From OLB6 sp964620125 (GTDB lineage: Bacteria; Bacteroidota; Ignavibacteria; Kapaibacteriales; Kapaibacteriaceae), in contig CAZUGQ010000004.1 in NCBI GenBank assembly GCA_964620125.1, positions 1-64,000 on the forward strand: DNA of 64,000 bases. The letters run 5' to 3'. This document shows positions 9,607 to 19,200 of the stretch, one piece after another. The first letter of the stretch is position 1. Every line of letters starts with the position of its first letter. Under the pieces are notes generated by a model. It was not told the origin of the DNA and ran no database searches. It saw only the letters and a program-made list of their open reading frames with translations. The position numbers and the translations under genes were made by a program.

Positions 9607-10284
9607 TTAGAAAACGATGCCAACGCTAACAAGGAGAATGTTCTTGTCAAGTTCACCCTCCTGCTTTCCAATCAGGTTTGTGAGGGCATAGGTTATATCC
9701 AGTTGCGGACGTATGCCAAGATCAATTTCCAGTGTTAGGCCGACTTGAGCGCCGAAGCGAGTGGCTTCGGGTTCAAGTTCAGGTCCGGGATCAAGAAGGT
9801 CACTTACGATATCGCCGTCACTTACGATGCTTTTACGGTAGCTTACCATTGCCTCTGCATGAACGATGGGTACGAGCACACTTCGAATTGGCAGCCACGA
9901 CAAGCCCGCTGTTATTGGAACAAAAACAGTACTCGTCGTTAGAGGATACGTGTTTCCCACGGAATCGCGAAGAATGAGATCTTGCCCGGGAAATCGCACG
10001 AAACCCAAGCCCCCTGACAGACTCAGAGCATTGGCCAATCCAATGCGCATGTTAGCGGCAAGTGAATAGCCAAGGTTGGATGCCGTTTCGTAGGAAGCTG
10101 CCAGCCCATCTGTGTTAAGGATGTCGTAAATATCTGCAACATGTTCGCCCGGAATTGCCGGACCGATGCGCGCTCCGACCACGATTTTTTCTTTCTCCTC
10201 GTCGGCCGACCATATCGGAACCGGATTGATCATTGCCAGTAGAAATGGCGCAAACAGCAGGGTACTGAATGCCAACCTGCACAT
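9607..10284 (-). CDS. Outer-membrane beta-barrel protein
   Basis: This 225-residue protein has a signal peptide (MCRLAFSTLLFAPFLLAM, cleavage near WSA), and its start has GGAGGAAGCT immediately upstream. The rest alternates in short amphipathic strands with aromatic girdles, including LSLSGGLGFVRFPG and PQLDITYALTNLIG. It ends in phenylalanine (LVSVGIVF), the usual C-terminal signal for BAM-assembled barrels. The size suits an eight-stranded barrel such as an OmpW/OmpX-like or PorT-like protein, but I do not recognise a family. The GGLGF strand also occurs in the OmpA-family barrel at 5231-7250, which suggests distant kinship. It is divergent from the second OmpA-family gene, 33 bases away. 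Confidence 0.7.
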   Translation of the reverse strand: MCRLAFSTLLFAPFLLAMINPVPIWSADEEKEKIVVGARIGPAIPGEHVADIYDILNTDGLAASYETASNLGYSLAANMRIGLANALSLSGGLGFVRFPGQDLILRDSVGNTYPLTTSTVFVPITAGLSWLPIRSVLVPIVHAEAMVSYRKSIVSDGDIVSDLLDPGPELEPEATRFGAQVGLTLEIDLGIRPQLDITYALTNLIGKQEGELDKNILLVSVGIVF

Positions 10285-10295
10285 AGCTTCCTCCG

Positions 10296-10303
10296 TAACT
10301 TTG
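10296..10303 (+). promoter_or_regulatory. Candidate TAnnTTTG -7 promoter element
   Basis: TAACTTTG lies 14 bases before the ATG of the OmpA-family gene at 10318, in a 33-base divergent spacer. It matches the Bacteroidota -7 consensus. No clear -33 TTTG is visible, so this is a candidate only. Confidence 0.35.
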
Positions 10304-10317
10304 GAGTTTCAATTTAC

Positions 10318-12309
10318 ATGGTCTCGACAGTGAACCACGTTTTGTTCGCCGCAGTGTTGTTGGTACATGCCGCCGCCACTGCTGCTGATTCTACTGCCAT
10401 CACCTCTGTTCTTGTTCCAGGGCCACGCGTTGGATTGTATGCGACTGGCGCCCTCAATTTTTCCGATGCCAGTGTTCAGGTGTGGCAGCTACCAACGGGA
10501 AGTCAGCAGTTCCTTGGTCGGTATGCCAACGACTCCTTGCGTTTCACAGAAGGGTCAACCAACCTATCATTTGTTGGGGGGGGGCTGGTGATGTTCCCCA
10601 TTAATCGCATGTGGCATGTTGGTGGACGAATTGGCGTAAACTGGCTCAATGCTTCAAGCGAGTATCTGCAGGCCATTGCACCAGACTCACTCATACGCCA
10701 TGAATGGTCGGCTTCAACGGTAAACATCGAGGTCTCACCAACAGTTGAAGTTCACGACCTATTTCCAGTTCCCTTGTATGTGTTGGCAGGGTTGGAGTTT
10801 GGCATTCCCATATCCTCGACACGTGATCAGACGTCGTACCTCGACACCAATGGTGTGACCGTGGTGCAGGAGATTACCACTGGCACCGCATCCGTTGCCA
10901 ACACCTCTGTGCGAAGTGCAATCATCGTGGGAGCGGGCTACACACTGGAACTCAGCAAGAAGCTGTGGTTGCAACCGGAGATTTCTTATCGCCTGCCACT
11001 CACCAACGTGTCAAGTGATCCCAACCACAGTCCATGGAAAATCGGCCAGCTCCGGTTTGGTGTGAACCTAGCATTTGGTGTTGGCGACGACGAGCCCCAA
11101 CCCCAACCCGATCGTGCTCGTGCTTCAGCTCGATTTAACCCAGTAACAGCACGGGACGGCAGTGGACAGGAGTACGAGGTAGAAAGTGTTAGCGTCGAAG
11201 ATGTGACCTACACCGAGATGTTTCCTCTCGTGCCGTATGTGTTCTTCCCGGAGAATTCTGCAACCCCTGAAGCATCTATGCAGGACACCGAGTACAAGGG
11301 AGAGCAGGGTGAGTTTGTGCCTGAGAAGCTTGAGCTCGACGCCATGGAAGTAAATCGCAACCTGCTCAACATCGTTGGTGCACGGATGCAGCGAATCTCG
11401 CACAGCACCCTTACCATCACTGGCACCAGTGATGGCAAGAAAGAAGATGGCAAGGGGGCTTTGCCCTCGCAGAGGGCACAGTGGGCCAAGTCGTACCTTA
11501 CCCAGAATTTCGGCATCGCAGAAAATCGCATAGCCATTCGGAGCACTGCGACTCCATCTGCTCCAAGTGCAAGCACGGATCCAGACGGAATCGTGGAGAA
11601 TCGCCGGGCAGAGTTGACGAGCAACGTGCCCGACGTGCTTGAGCCCCTTGTTATAAAGGCAGACAACCAGCGCATTGCCACACCCGATGTGCTCATGTTC
11701 CATCCCGTAGTAGACAACGCCGATTCACTCGACAAATGGGTGCTGAGCATAACGCAGGCGGGAAGGCCACTGCGCGAGATTACCGGTCGAGGCAAGCCAA
11801 ACAGCGTCACATGGTCAGTAAAGCCTAACGAACTCAGTACCGTTCAGGTACCTATTGACTATTCCTTCAGTGCCACCACTGCGGATGGTCAGCAGGTTGA
11901 ATCAACCGGTACACTTCCCGTTACGTACATGAGCAGCGTAATGAAGAGAACGGAGAATCTACCCGACAGAACCGTGGACAAGTACTCCCTGATCTTATTT
12001 GACTTCAACAAGTCCACCCTCTCAGAGGATAACAAGAGAATACTTGAGCGGCTGGTACTGCCGAGCATCAAGGCAAACAGCAAGGTGAGCATTATCGGGT
12101 ACACGGATCGCATTGGCACGGACGAGCACAATCTGAAGCTATCGAAGGAACGATCTGATGCTGTTAAGGCGTTTCTGCAATCGCGAGCAACTGACGCTAC
12201 GTACACGTCGATGGGTGTAGGAGAAAGCTCGGAAATTTTCAGTAACAACAGCCCGGTAGGACGGCAGTTGAGTAGAACGGTGCAGGTTATTGTGGAAACG
12301 AGGAAGTAG
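10318..12309 (+). CDS. OmpA-family outer-membrane protein with N-terminal barrel
   Basis: The 663-residue protein has a signal peptide (MVSTVNHVLFAAVLLVHAAA). A barrel-like domain to about residue 260 includes LWLQPEISYRLPL. A short Gln/Pro linker (EPQPQPDRA) and two OmpA-like segments follow. The first has LTITGTSDGKKED and ENRRAEL; the second has SLILFDFNKSTLS, IIGYTDRIGTDEHN and RTVQVIV. The second segment keeps the Asp and Arg positions that bind diaminopimelate in OmpA domains. It is a paralogue of the protein at 5231-7250 but has a short linker instead of poly-proline. A run of nine G at 10576-10584 encodes Gly-Gly-Gly and could slip. A perfect hairpin lies just downstream. Confidence 0.82.
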   Translation: MVSTVNHVLFAAVLLVHAAATAADSTAITSVLVPGPRVGLYATGALNFSDASVQVWQLPTGSQQFLGRYANDSLRFTEGSTNLSFVGGGLVMFPINRMWHVGGRIGVNWLNASSEYLQAIAPDSLIRHEWSASTVNIEVSPTVEVHDLFPVPLYVLAGLEFGIPISSTRDQTSYLDTNGVTVVQEITTGTASVANTSVRSAIIVGAGYTLELSKKLWLQPEISYRLPLTNVSSDPNHSPWKIGQLRFGVNLAFGVGDDEPQPQPDRARASARFNPVTARDGSGQEYEVESVSVEDVTYTEMFPLVPYVFFPENSATPEASMQDTEYKGEQGEFVPEKLELDAMEVNRNLLNIVGARMQRISHSTLTITGTSDGKKEDGKGALPSQRAQWAKSYLTQNFGIAENRIAIRSTATPSAPSASTDPDGIVENRRAELTSNVPDVLEPLVIKADNQRIATPDVLMFHPVVDNADSLDKWVLSITQAGRPLREITGRGKPNSVTWSVKPNELSTVQVPIDYSFSATTADGQQVESTGTLPVTYMSSVMKRTENLPDRTVDKYSLILFDFNKSTLSEDNKRILERLVLPSIKANSKVSIIGYTDRIGTDEHNLKLSKERSDAVKAFLQSRATDATYTSMGVGESSEIFSNNSPVGRQLSRTVQVIVETRK

Positions 12310-12338
12310 TTGTGCGGAACTCTTTTTAATGTGCCGAT

Positions 12339-12374
12339 TAAAGGTGCCGGGAACATAAGTTCCCGGCACCTTTA
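12339..12374. terminator. Perfect 16-bp hairpin between OmpA-family gene and dxs
   Basis: The arms TAAAGGTGCCGGGAAC (12339-12354) and GTTCCCGGCACCTTTA (12359-12374) pair perfectly around the loop ATAA. It lies 29 bases after one stop codon and 14 before the dxs start. The A/T ends of the arms give three or four T after the GC stem on either strand, so it could terminate in both directions. An operator or an mRNA-stabilising role is also possible. Confidence 0.7.
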
Positions 12375-12388
12375 GATAAACCTAAATC

Positions 12389-14332
12389 ATGAAATACCTC
12401 CCCAACATCAACTCACCCTCCGACCTGCGCAAGCTAGAAGAATCCTCCTTGCGAGAAGTTGCCGATGAGGTTCGTGATTTCTTGATTGATACGATCACTC
12501 AGGTAGGCGGGCACTTCGGCGCGGGCCTCGGCACAGTGGAACTCACGGTAGCGCTTCACTACGTGTTCAATACCCCTGTCGACAAAATCGTGTGGGATAC
12601 GGGTCACCAAGCATATCCGCACAAAATCATCACTGGTCGCCGCGATCAGTTGCACACGATACGTCAGAAAGGGGGCTTGAGCGGATTTCTGAAACGTACA
12701 GAGAGTGAGTATGATGAGTTCGGTGCTGGTCATGCCACTACAAGTATTAGCGCTGCTCTGGGCATGGCTATTGCACGCGACGTACTCAAGGAGAACTACA
12801 AAGTTGTTGCTGTAATCGGCGATGGGGCCATGACGGGCGGCATGGCATACGAGGCTATGAATAACTGTGGTGTGCTGAAAAGCGACTTGCTGGTAGTGCT
12901 CAACGACAATCAGATGTCTATAGCTCCGAACGTCTGGGCTATAAGCAACTACTTCAGTGAACTGTTTGCACACCCTACTGCACAAAACCTACGCAACCGC
13001 ATCTACAGGTTAACGCAAGGGATGGATAGCCTTGGCGATAGAATCCGTCAAACAGCGCACCGGCTCGAGGGTGGCGTTAAAGCCGTTCTCACCCCAGGCA
13101 TGCTGTTCGAAGCTTTGGGCTTCCGCTACTTCGGTCCGGTGAACGGACATAACATCGAGCAACTCGTTAAGATGCTCACTCACGTGCGCGATATTGGGGG
13201 CCCCGTCCTACTCCATGCCATCACCCAGAAAGGCAAGGGCTACGCACCGGCCGAGAAAGACAAACAGTTTCTGCATGCAATTGGCAAACTCCCACAGAGT
13301 TCGGAAACGGCAGGATCCAAACAGGAAGCGGATGGCATCGCGTCAGGAAGTGTTCATGCCGCGAAGCGAATCGCAAAGCCCCCTACCTACCAGAAGGTCT
13401 TCGGCGAGTCTATGGTAGAGTTGATGTCCACAAACCCAAGAATTGTAGGCATCACTGCTGCCATGCCAGACGGCACAGGCCTCGACATCGTACAGAAGCA
13501 GTTTGCAGATCGAGTATATGACGTTGGCATTGCAGAGGAACATGCCGTCACGTTTGCGGCCGGGCTTGCCACGCAGAACGTCGTGCCAGTGGTTGCCATT
13601 TACAGCACCTTCCTTCAGCGTGCGTTCGACCAGATTGTTCACGACGTTGCACTGCAGCACCTCCATGTTGTTTTTGCAATGGACCGTGCAGGCCTCGTTG
13701 GTGCCGATGGACCAACGCATCACGGCGTACTTGACCTTGCATATCTCCGGATCATCCAGGGTATGGTGGTCATGGCTCCAAAGGATGAGCAAGAGTTGCG
13801 TGATATGCTCTATACCGCCATTCACAGCTACACTGCCGGACCCGTTGCCATTCGGTATCCACGTGGCGAGGGAGAAGGTGTTCCCAAACGTCCCTTCTCA
13901 CCCATTCCGATCGGTAAAAGTGAAACCTTGCGTATTGGGACTGATGTTGCGCTCATTCCAATAGGCAACCGCGTAGGCCCAGCACTCGCTGCTGCCACCG
14001 CACTGGAGGCTGCTGGCATTGAGGCCGAAGTGGTGAACGCACGCTTCGTTAAACCCCTCGACACCATCATGCTCGATGATATTGCAACTCGCATTGGTCG
14101 CATCGTCACCATCGAAGATGGACAGATGCAAGGGGGCTTTGGTAGCGCCGTAGCGGAGTACCTTGCACAACATCATCCTCAATGCGAGCTGCACATTCAT
14201 GGCATACCAGACATCTATGTTGACCACGGTACACAGCAGGAATTGTGGTCTGACCTTTTACTAGACGCCCCTGGTATCACGCAGGTTGTGAAGAACTTCC
14301 TCAGTGAGAGGTTCGTTTGGGAGCTGAGATAG
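12389..14332 (+). CDS. dxs: 1-deoxy-D-xylulose-5-phosphate synthase
   Basis: The 647-residue enzyme condenses pyruvate and glyceraldehyde 3-phosphate, the first step of the MEP isoprenoid pathway. The thiamine diphosphate domain has VIGDGAMTGGMAYEAMNN near residue 145, and the pyrimidine domain has GIAEEHAVTFAAGLA with the catalytic Glu. An early DTGHQAYPHKI motif and YPRGEGEG in the third domain also match Dxs, and the length is normal. No Shine-Dalgarno sequence precedes the ATG, which lies 14 bases after a strong hairpin. ispE of the same pathway is in this window at 48613. The gene carries three AGGGGGCT octamers (12670, 13377 as complement, 14131). Confidence 0.96.
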   Translation: MKYLPNINSPSDLRKLEESSLREVADEVRDFLIDTITQVGGHFGAGLGTVELTVALHYVFNTPVDKIVWDTGHQAYPHKIITGRRDQLHTIRQKGGLSGFLKRTESEYDEFGAGHATTSISAALGMAIARDVLKENYKVVAVIGDGAMTGGMAYEAMNNCGVLKSDLLVVLNDNQMSIAPNVWAISNYFSELFAHPTAQNLRNRIYRLTQGMDSLGDRIRQTAHRLEGGVKAVLTPGMLFEALGFRYFGPVNGHNIEQLVKMLTHVRDIGGPVLLHAITQKGKGYAPAEKDKQFLHAIGKLPQSSETAGSKQEADGIASGSVHAAKRIAKPPTYQKVFGESMVELMSTNPRIVGITAAMPDGTGLDIVQKQFADRVYDVGIAEEHAVTFAAGLATQNVVPVVAIYSTFLQRAFDQIVHDVALQHLHVVFAMDRAGLVGADGPTHHGVLDLAYLRIIQGMVVMAPKDEQELRDMLYTAIHSYTAGPVAIRYPRGEGEGVPKRPFSPIPIGKSETLRIGTDVALIPIGNRVGPALAAATALEAAGIEAEVVNARFVKPLDTIMLDDIATRIGRIVTIEDGQMQGGFGSAVAEYLAQHHPQCELHIHGIPDIYVDHGTQQELWSDLLLDAPGITQVVKNFLSERFVWELR

Positions 14333-14335
14333 CCA

Positions 14336-14343
14336 TATCTTTG
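14336..14343 (+). promoter_or_regulatory. Candidate promoter for tRNA-Lys
   Basis: TATCTTTG matches the Bacteroidota -7 consensus TAnnTTTG and ends nine bases before the tRNA. An upstream TTTG at 14316-14319 is separated by 16 bases and could be the -33 element. The promoter overlaps the last bases of the dxs region. Confidence 0.4.
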
Positions 14344-14352
14344 TGGCTCTCC

Positions 14353-14426
14353 GATCCCGTAGCTCAGCAGGCTAGAGCATTTGACTTTTAATCAAAGGGT
14401 CCTGGGTTCGAGTCCCAGCGGGATCA
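14353..14426 (+). tRNA. tRNA-Lys (anticodon TTT)
   Basis: The 74-base gene folds as a full cloverleaf. The acceptor arms GATCCCG and CGGGATC pair perfectly, the D arm is GCTC/GAGC, and the anticodon stem TTTGA/TCAAA encloses loop CTTTTAA with anticodon TTT. The T arm is CTGGG/CCCAG with loop TTCGAGT. The discriminator is A. The CCA end is only partly encoded (CC then G), so it is added after transcription. Confidence 0.96.
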
Positions 14427-14568
14427 CCGACTGTTCTTATCTCACTCTCCATTCGGTAAAGCACCAGCAAAGGTAGTATCTACGTTTGCCGTCTACTGGC
14501 GGCAGTAAAATCAACTCTCGTGTTATCCAGTCACAAAGCGATCGTGTAATACGGTAAAAGCAACCTAG

Positions 14569-14816
14569 TAGTCCCGTCCTCCCGTAATCCCGTATTCCAG
14601 TAATCCAGTAATCCAGTAATCCAGTAATCCAGTAATCCAGTAATCCCGTCATCCAGTAATCCCGTCATCCAGTAATCCCGTCATCCAGTAATCCCGTCAT
14701 CCAGTAATCCCGTCATCCCGTCATCCCGTCATCCCGTCATCCCGTCATCCCGTCATCCCGTCATCCAGTAATCCCGTCATCCAGTAATCCCGTCATCCCG
14801 TCATCCAGTAATCCCT
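14569..14816. repeat. 8-bp tandem repeat array, about 31 units
   Basis: About 31 consecutive octamers in strict register follow the consensus T[AC]ATCC[AC]G. Five identical TAATCCAG units are followed by alternating TAATCCCG/TCATCCAG pairs and then a block of TCATCCCG, so a 16-bp higher-order repeat exists. The last unit contains the stop codon of the downstream minus-strand efflux gene. The stretch from 14427 to 14568 shows no feature. Short translations through the array are artefacts of the 24-bp period. Confidence 0.92.
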
Positions 14817-16270
14817 CAATACCCTCCACCCAACGCTCTATACAAAAACACGAGCTGACGTAGCCGGTCGGAACGGGCTGATACGTCGTCACTCTGCGCT
14901 GCCAATAGGGATCTCTGAGCATCCAGTACTTGCAGATATGGAGTAGTTCCATACCGATATCGTAGCTCGCTCAAGCGCAGAGCTTCGCGAGTGGCATTAA
15001 CGCTTGCGGTGGTTGCCAACACCCGGTCGGATGAGTTGTTGTAAGCTACAAGAGCATCGTTTACTTCCTGGAATGCAACGAGCACCGTATTGCGATAGGC
15101 ATAGAGTGCCTGTTCTGTGCGTGCCTCGGATGCATCGATACGAGCTAGATTTTTCCCAAACGCGAACAGCGGCTGCGTGAAGTTGCCTGCAGCTTGCCAC
15201 GCAAGAGAGTTTGCGTTAAACAGATTGTCGGCATGTAAACTCTGCAAGCCTCCCTCGCCGATGATCGAAAATCGAGGAAAAAGCTGTGCCACCGCCGCTC
15301 CGATCTGTGCATTCTCGGCATGAAGCGCCTCTTCGGCCACACGCACGTCCGGCCTTCGCTCAAGAAGGGCCGATGGTATGCCCGCAGGCGTTTCTGTGGG
15401 AAGGGGCTGCCCCTCAAGTGTGAGGCCTCGGGCGATGGCACTGCCAGGCGGACGCCCCATGAGTACGTTGAGAGCGTTTTCCGTTTGCGCAACGGCTGTG
15501 CGTACAATGGGCAACTGAGCTTCCACGCGCGCAAGCTCGGCCTCGGCTTGGCGGAAGTCCAGCTCGCTGGTTTTACCTCCCTCGAATAGTGTTCTTGCTA
15601 GCTTAAGGTACTCCCGCCTCGTTTGCACGTTGCTGTCCAGAATCTCGGCAAGGCGATCGAATTCACGCAAGTCGATATACCGACTAGCAACGGCGGCTAC
15701 CACTGTAACGACGGCTGCTCGCTGCCCCTGTTCGCTGGCAGCAAGCAGCGCCTGTTGTGCTTCATTACTACGCCGAATCCTACCAAAAACATCCAATTCC
15801 CAACTTAACACCGCATTCAAACCAAAAGCGCCGCGCACGCCAGCAAGCAACTCTGGTGAAAACCCTGGATATCTATTCCGTGATAACTCAAATGCCCCCC
15901 CCGACCCTTGGAGTCCCAACGCAGGATACAAATCTGCCTTGCTAAACGTAAGCTGAGCTGTGGCTTCCTTGATACGCGCAAGCGCAACACGTAAATCGAG
16001 GTTGCTATCCAATGCTGCACGTATCATGTCTTGTAGCACCGCATCTCCATACAACTCTGCATACGGTCTGCCTGCAATCGAACTATCAGTGGCCTGCTGG
16101 TCTCGCCATGCCGTTGGAACGGTAAGAGTTGGCCGCACATAGTCAGGTCCCACAGCACAACCGGCCAGCACGAGTGCTAGAACGAAGAGTACGTTCCTTG
16201 TGGCGTGGTATCTGGGGATAGCAATCTCTCTCACAACACTCGAGATAGTGTTTGATGTGTTAGTGCCCAT
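14816..16270 (-). CDS. RND efflux outer-membrane factor lipoprotein (NodT/OprM type)
   Basis: I place the start at 16270, where GGAGGTGGGC precedes the ATG. A longer frame would only read through repeats of the upstream gene. The 484-residue protein has a hydrophobic segment ending in LVLAGC, a lipobox, then AVGPDYVRPTLTVPTAW, the canonical N-terminus of the NodT family. Two outer-membrane efflux domains follow with long helical repeats (for example LRVALARIKEATAQLTFSKA). Such proteins form the trimeric channel-tunnel through which an RND pump expels its substrate. The gene overlaps the end of the pump gene by 11 bases, so the two are translationally coupled. The stop lies in the 8-bp repeat array. 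Confidence 0.9.
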   Translation of the reverse strand: MGTNTSNTISSVVREIAIPRYHATRNVLFVLALVLAGCAVGPDYVRPTLTVPTAWRDQQATDSSIAGRPYAELYGDAVLQDMIRAALDSNLDLRVALARIKEATAQLTFSKADLYPALGLQGSGGAFELSRNRYPGFSPELLAGVRGAFGLNAVLSWELDVFGRIRRSNEAQQALLAASEQGQRAAVVTVVAAVASRYIDLREFDRLAEILDSNVQTRREYLKLARTLFEGGKTSELDFRQAEAELARVEAQLPIVRTAVAQTENALNVLMGRPPGSAIARGLTLEGQPLPTETPAGIPSALLERRPDVRVAEEALHAENAQIGAAVAQLFPRFSIIGEGGLQSLHADNLFNANSLAWQAAGNFTQPLFAFGKNLARIDASEARTEQALYAYRNTVLVAFQEVNDALVAYNNSSDRVLATTASVNATREALRLSELRYRYGTTPYLQVLDAQRSLLAAQSDDVSARSDRLRQLVFLYRALGGGY

Positions 16271-19200
16271 GCCCACCTCCGTCTTCGTGGCCTTGCCCTT
16301 CTGCACTCTTCCCCGCTTGCCCTTCTGCACTCTTCCCCGCTTGCCCTTCTGCACTCTTCCCCGTTTGCCCCTCTAGTCCCTCTAGTCCCTCTAGTCCCTC
16401 TAGTCCCTCTAGTCCCTTCTTCTTCGATCCAAAGCCCTCTATCAACGCAAACAACCCCGGCGCTACAATCACACCAAAAATGGTTGCCACAAGCATGCCC
16501 CAGAACACGGCTGTTCCAAGAGCTTTCCGTGCTCCGGCTCCTGAGCCACTTGCCGTCATCAGTGGCACCACGCCCAAAATGAAAGCAAAGGCAGTCATGA
16601 GGATCGGTCGGAAGCGAAGCTGAGCACTTTCGAGTGCTGCCTCCTGCACACCCAAGCCCCCTACTTCCTGACGAAGCTTAGCGAACTCGACGATGAGGAT
16701 GGCATTCTTTGCCGCAAGACCAATGAGTAGAATTAACCCAACCTGCACGAAGACGTTATTATCGAGACCCATGATGTACACGCCAAAGAATGCACCAAAG
16801 GCTGCGATTGGAGTGCCGAGAAGAACGCTCCATGGAAGTTTCCAACTATTGTATTGTGCCGTGAGCAGAAGGAAGACGAACACAATGGCCATGACAAACG
16901 TGGGCATGGGGTTTGGTGCTCTGCGCTCTTCGAAAGACAGCCCGGCATACTCAATACCCATGCTCTGCGGAAGAGTGGCAGCGGCCACTTCGTCGATGGC
17001 CTTCATAGCCTGTCCAGAAGTATAACCCGCACCAAGCTGCGTGTTGATTTCCACGCTTCGATACAGGTTGTATCGGTATGTGATCTCCGATCCACGAACG
17101 CGTTTCACATTTACGAGCGTAGACAGGGGAATCATTTCGTTGGTAGTCGCGCTTCGAACGTAGAAACTACCGATGTCTTCAGGACGCTGACGGAAAGAGC
17201 TCTCGCTCTGCATGTACACACGATAGAGCCTGCCAAAGCGATTGAAGTCATTCACATACGCCCCCCCCAACACCGTTTGCAAGGTGGTAAACACATCGTT
17301 GATGGGTACACCTAGCTTACGTGCCTTTTCTCGATCTAGCTCCACCTCAAGCTGTGGTACGGTGGCGTCGAACTGAGTGAATGGCTTGGCTACTTCCGGG
17401 CGTTGAGCCAGCGCCTGCATGAACTGCATTACTTGCAGTTGCAAGTCAGCCACGCTCATCGTACCAGCTCTATCCTGCAAATAGAACTTCACACCGCCGG
17501 CATTACCAAATCCCGGTATCGATGGCATGGCAAATCCGAAGCACACACCTTCGGCAATGGTGCTCATCTTGGCATTCAGCTGTTGAATGATCTTGGCATC
17601 GGTGAGATCGCCGCGTTCTTCCCATGGATCAAGTCTGATGAAAAATGACCCGACGTTGCTGGTATAGGCATCTGCCAGGAAGCTCACACCAATCACGGCA
17701 TTGTACTGATCAATCCCACTCTGGTTAGCGAGGATATGCTCGATCTGCCGCATCACCCTATCGGTGCGCTCTAACGATGATGCATTGGGCAGTGCAACGT
17801 TGATCATGATAATACCCTGGTCTTCTGGAGGCACGAAGCCACCGGGCAAACGTCCGACCGTGATCACGGCAAGCACTGCAAAGCCCCCTACCGCTACAAG
17901 CGATAGTATGCTTCGGCGCACCAGCAAGCGTGTTACGCCGAGGTATCCTTTGGTTACTCCGCCAAATGCTTTGTTGAAGAGATTGTAGAAGGGGGCTAGA
18001 AGTGGCTTCTTATCGGGATCGGGTTTCTTGAGAATCAACGCACTCAATGCTGGTGAAAGTGTTAAGGCACTCAATGCTGAGAACAGCGTTGATATGGCAA
18101 TCGTGATAGCAAACTGCAGATACATCCGACCCGTAATACCACCAAGAAATCCCACGGGTACAAACACTGCACAGAAAATGAGCGCAATGGCAATAACAGG
18201 ACCAGACACTTCCTTCATTGCCTGGAATGTTGCCTGTTTGGGATCCATGCCATGCTCGATGTGATGCATCACGGCCTCCACCACCACAATTGCATCGTCG
18301 ACCACAATGCCAATTGCTAGTACCAGGCCAAAGAGTGATAGCGTGTTCACACTGAAGCCAAGGAGAGGGAACATGATGAACGTACCGATAAGGGACACCG
18401 GTACGGTAAGCAGTGGAATGATTGTAGCGCGAACGTTTTGCAGAAAGACAAATACAACCAGGATTACCAGAATCACAGCCTCGACGAGTGTATGGAGGAT
18501 TTCCTCGATGCTCGCTTCAACTGCCGGTGTTGTGTCATACCCAACAACTACCTTGATACCTTTTGGAAATCCTTTCTGTAGCTCCTCTAAGGTGTGGTAA
18601 ATACCTTCTGCAGACTTTATCTGGTTAGCACCGGGAAGAAGGTACACTACGAGGGCTGCGGCAGGTTTACCATTCCATCGCCCTTTGCTTTTGTAGTTCT
18701 CTGATCCAAGTTCCACGCGTGCTACATCGCCAAGTCGCACAACCCTGCCGTCGGGCGTTTCGCGAACGATGATGCTCTCGAATTGCTGTGGTGTTAACAA
18801 ACGTCCGGGTGCTCTTACTGTGAACGTGAACTCCTGTCCTGGTGCACTTGGAGCATCTCCGATCTTTCCAGCAGGTGCTTGGATATTTTGCTCCTTGATG
18901 GCATTCATCACGTCGGTTGTAGTGATGCTCATCTTAGCAAGCTGATCGGGCTTGAACCATACGCGCATGGAGTATTCTGCACCAATCAGGTCAACCGTAC
19001 TCACGCCGGTCACGCGCAACACCTGGTCGCGCACGTTGATCATGGCAAAGTTGTTCAGGAAGATGTCGTCGTATCTGCCGTCTTCCGAATACACACTAAT
19101 CACCATGAGCACCGATGGGTTGATCTTGCTTACGGTAACGCCAGTCTGGTTTACCTCGGCAGGTAGCCGTGATTGTGCTTGTTGCACGCGGTTCTGCGTG

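Noticed and set aside
14569..14816. CRISPR array
   Set aside because: The unit is 8 bp with no unique spacers, and no cas gene is present.
14437..14952. Open frames reading Ile-Thr-Gly-Leu-Leu-Asp-Tyr repeats
   Set aside because: They are translations of the 8-bp tandem array with no independent evidence of being genes.
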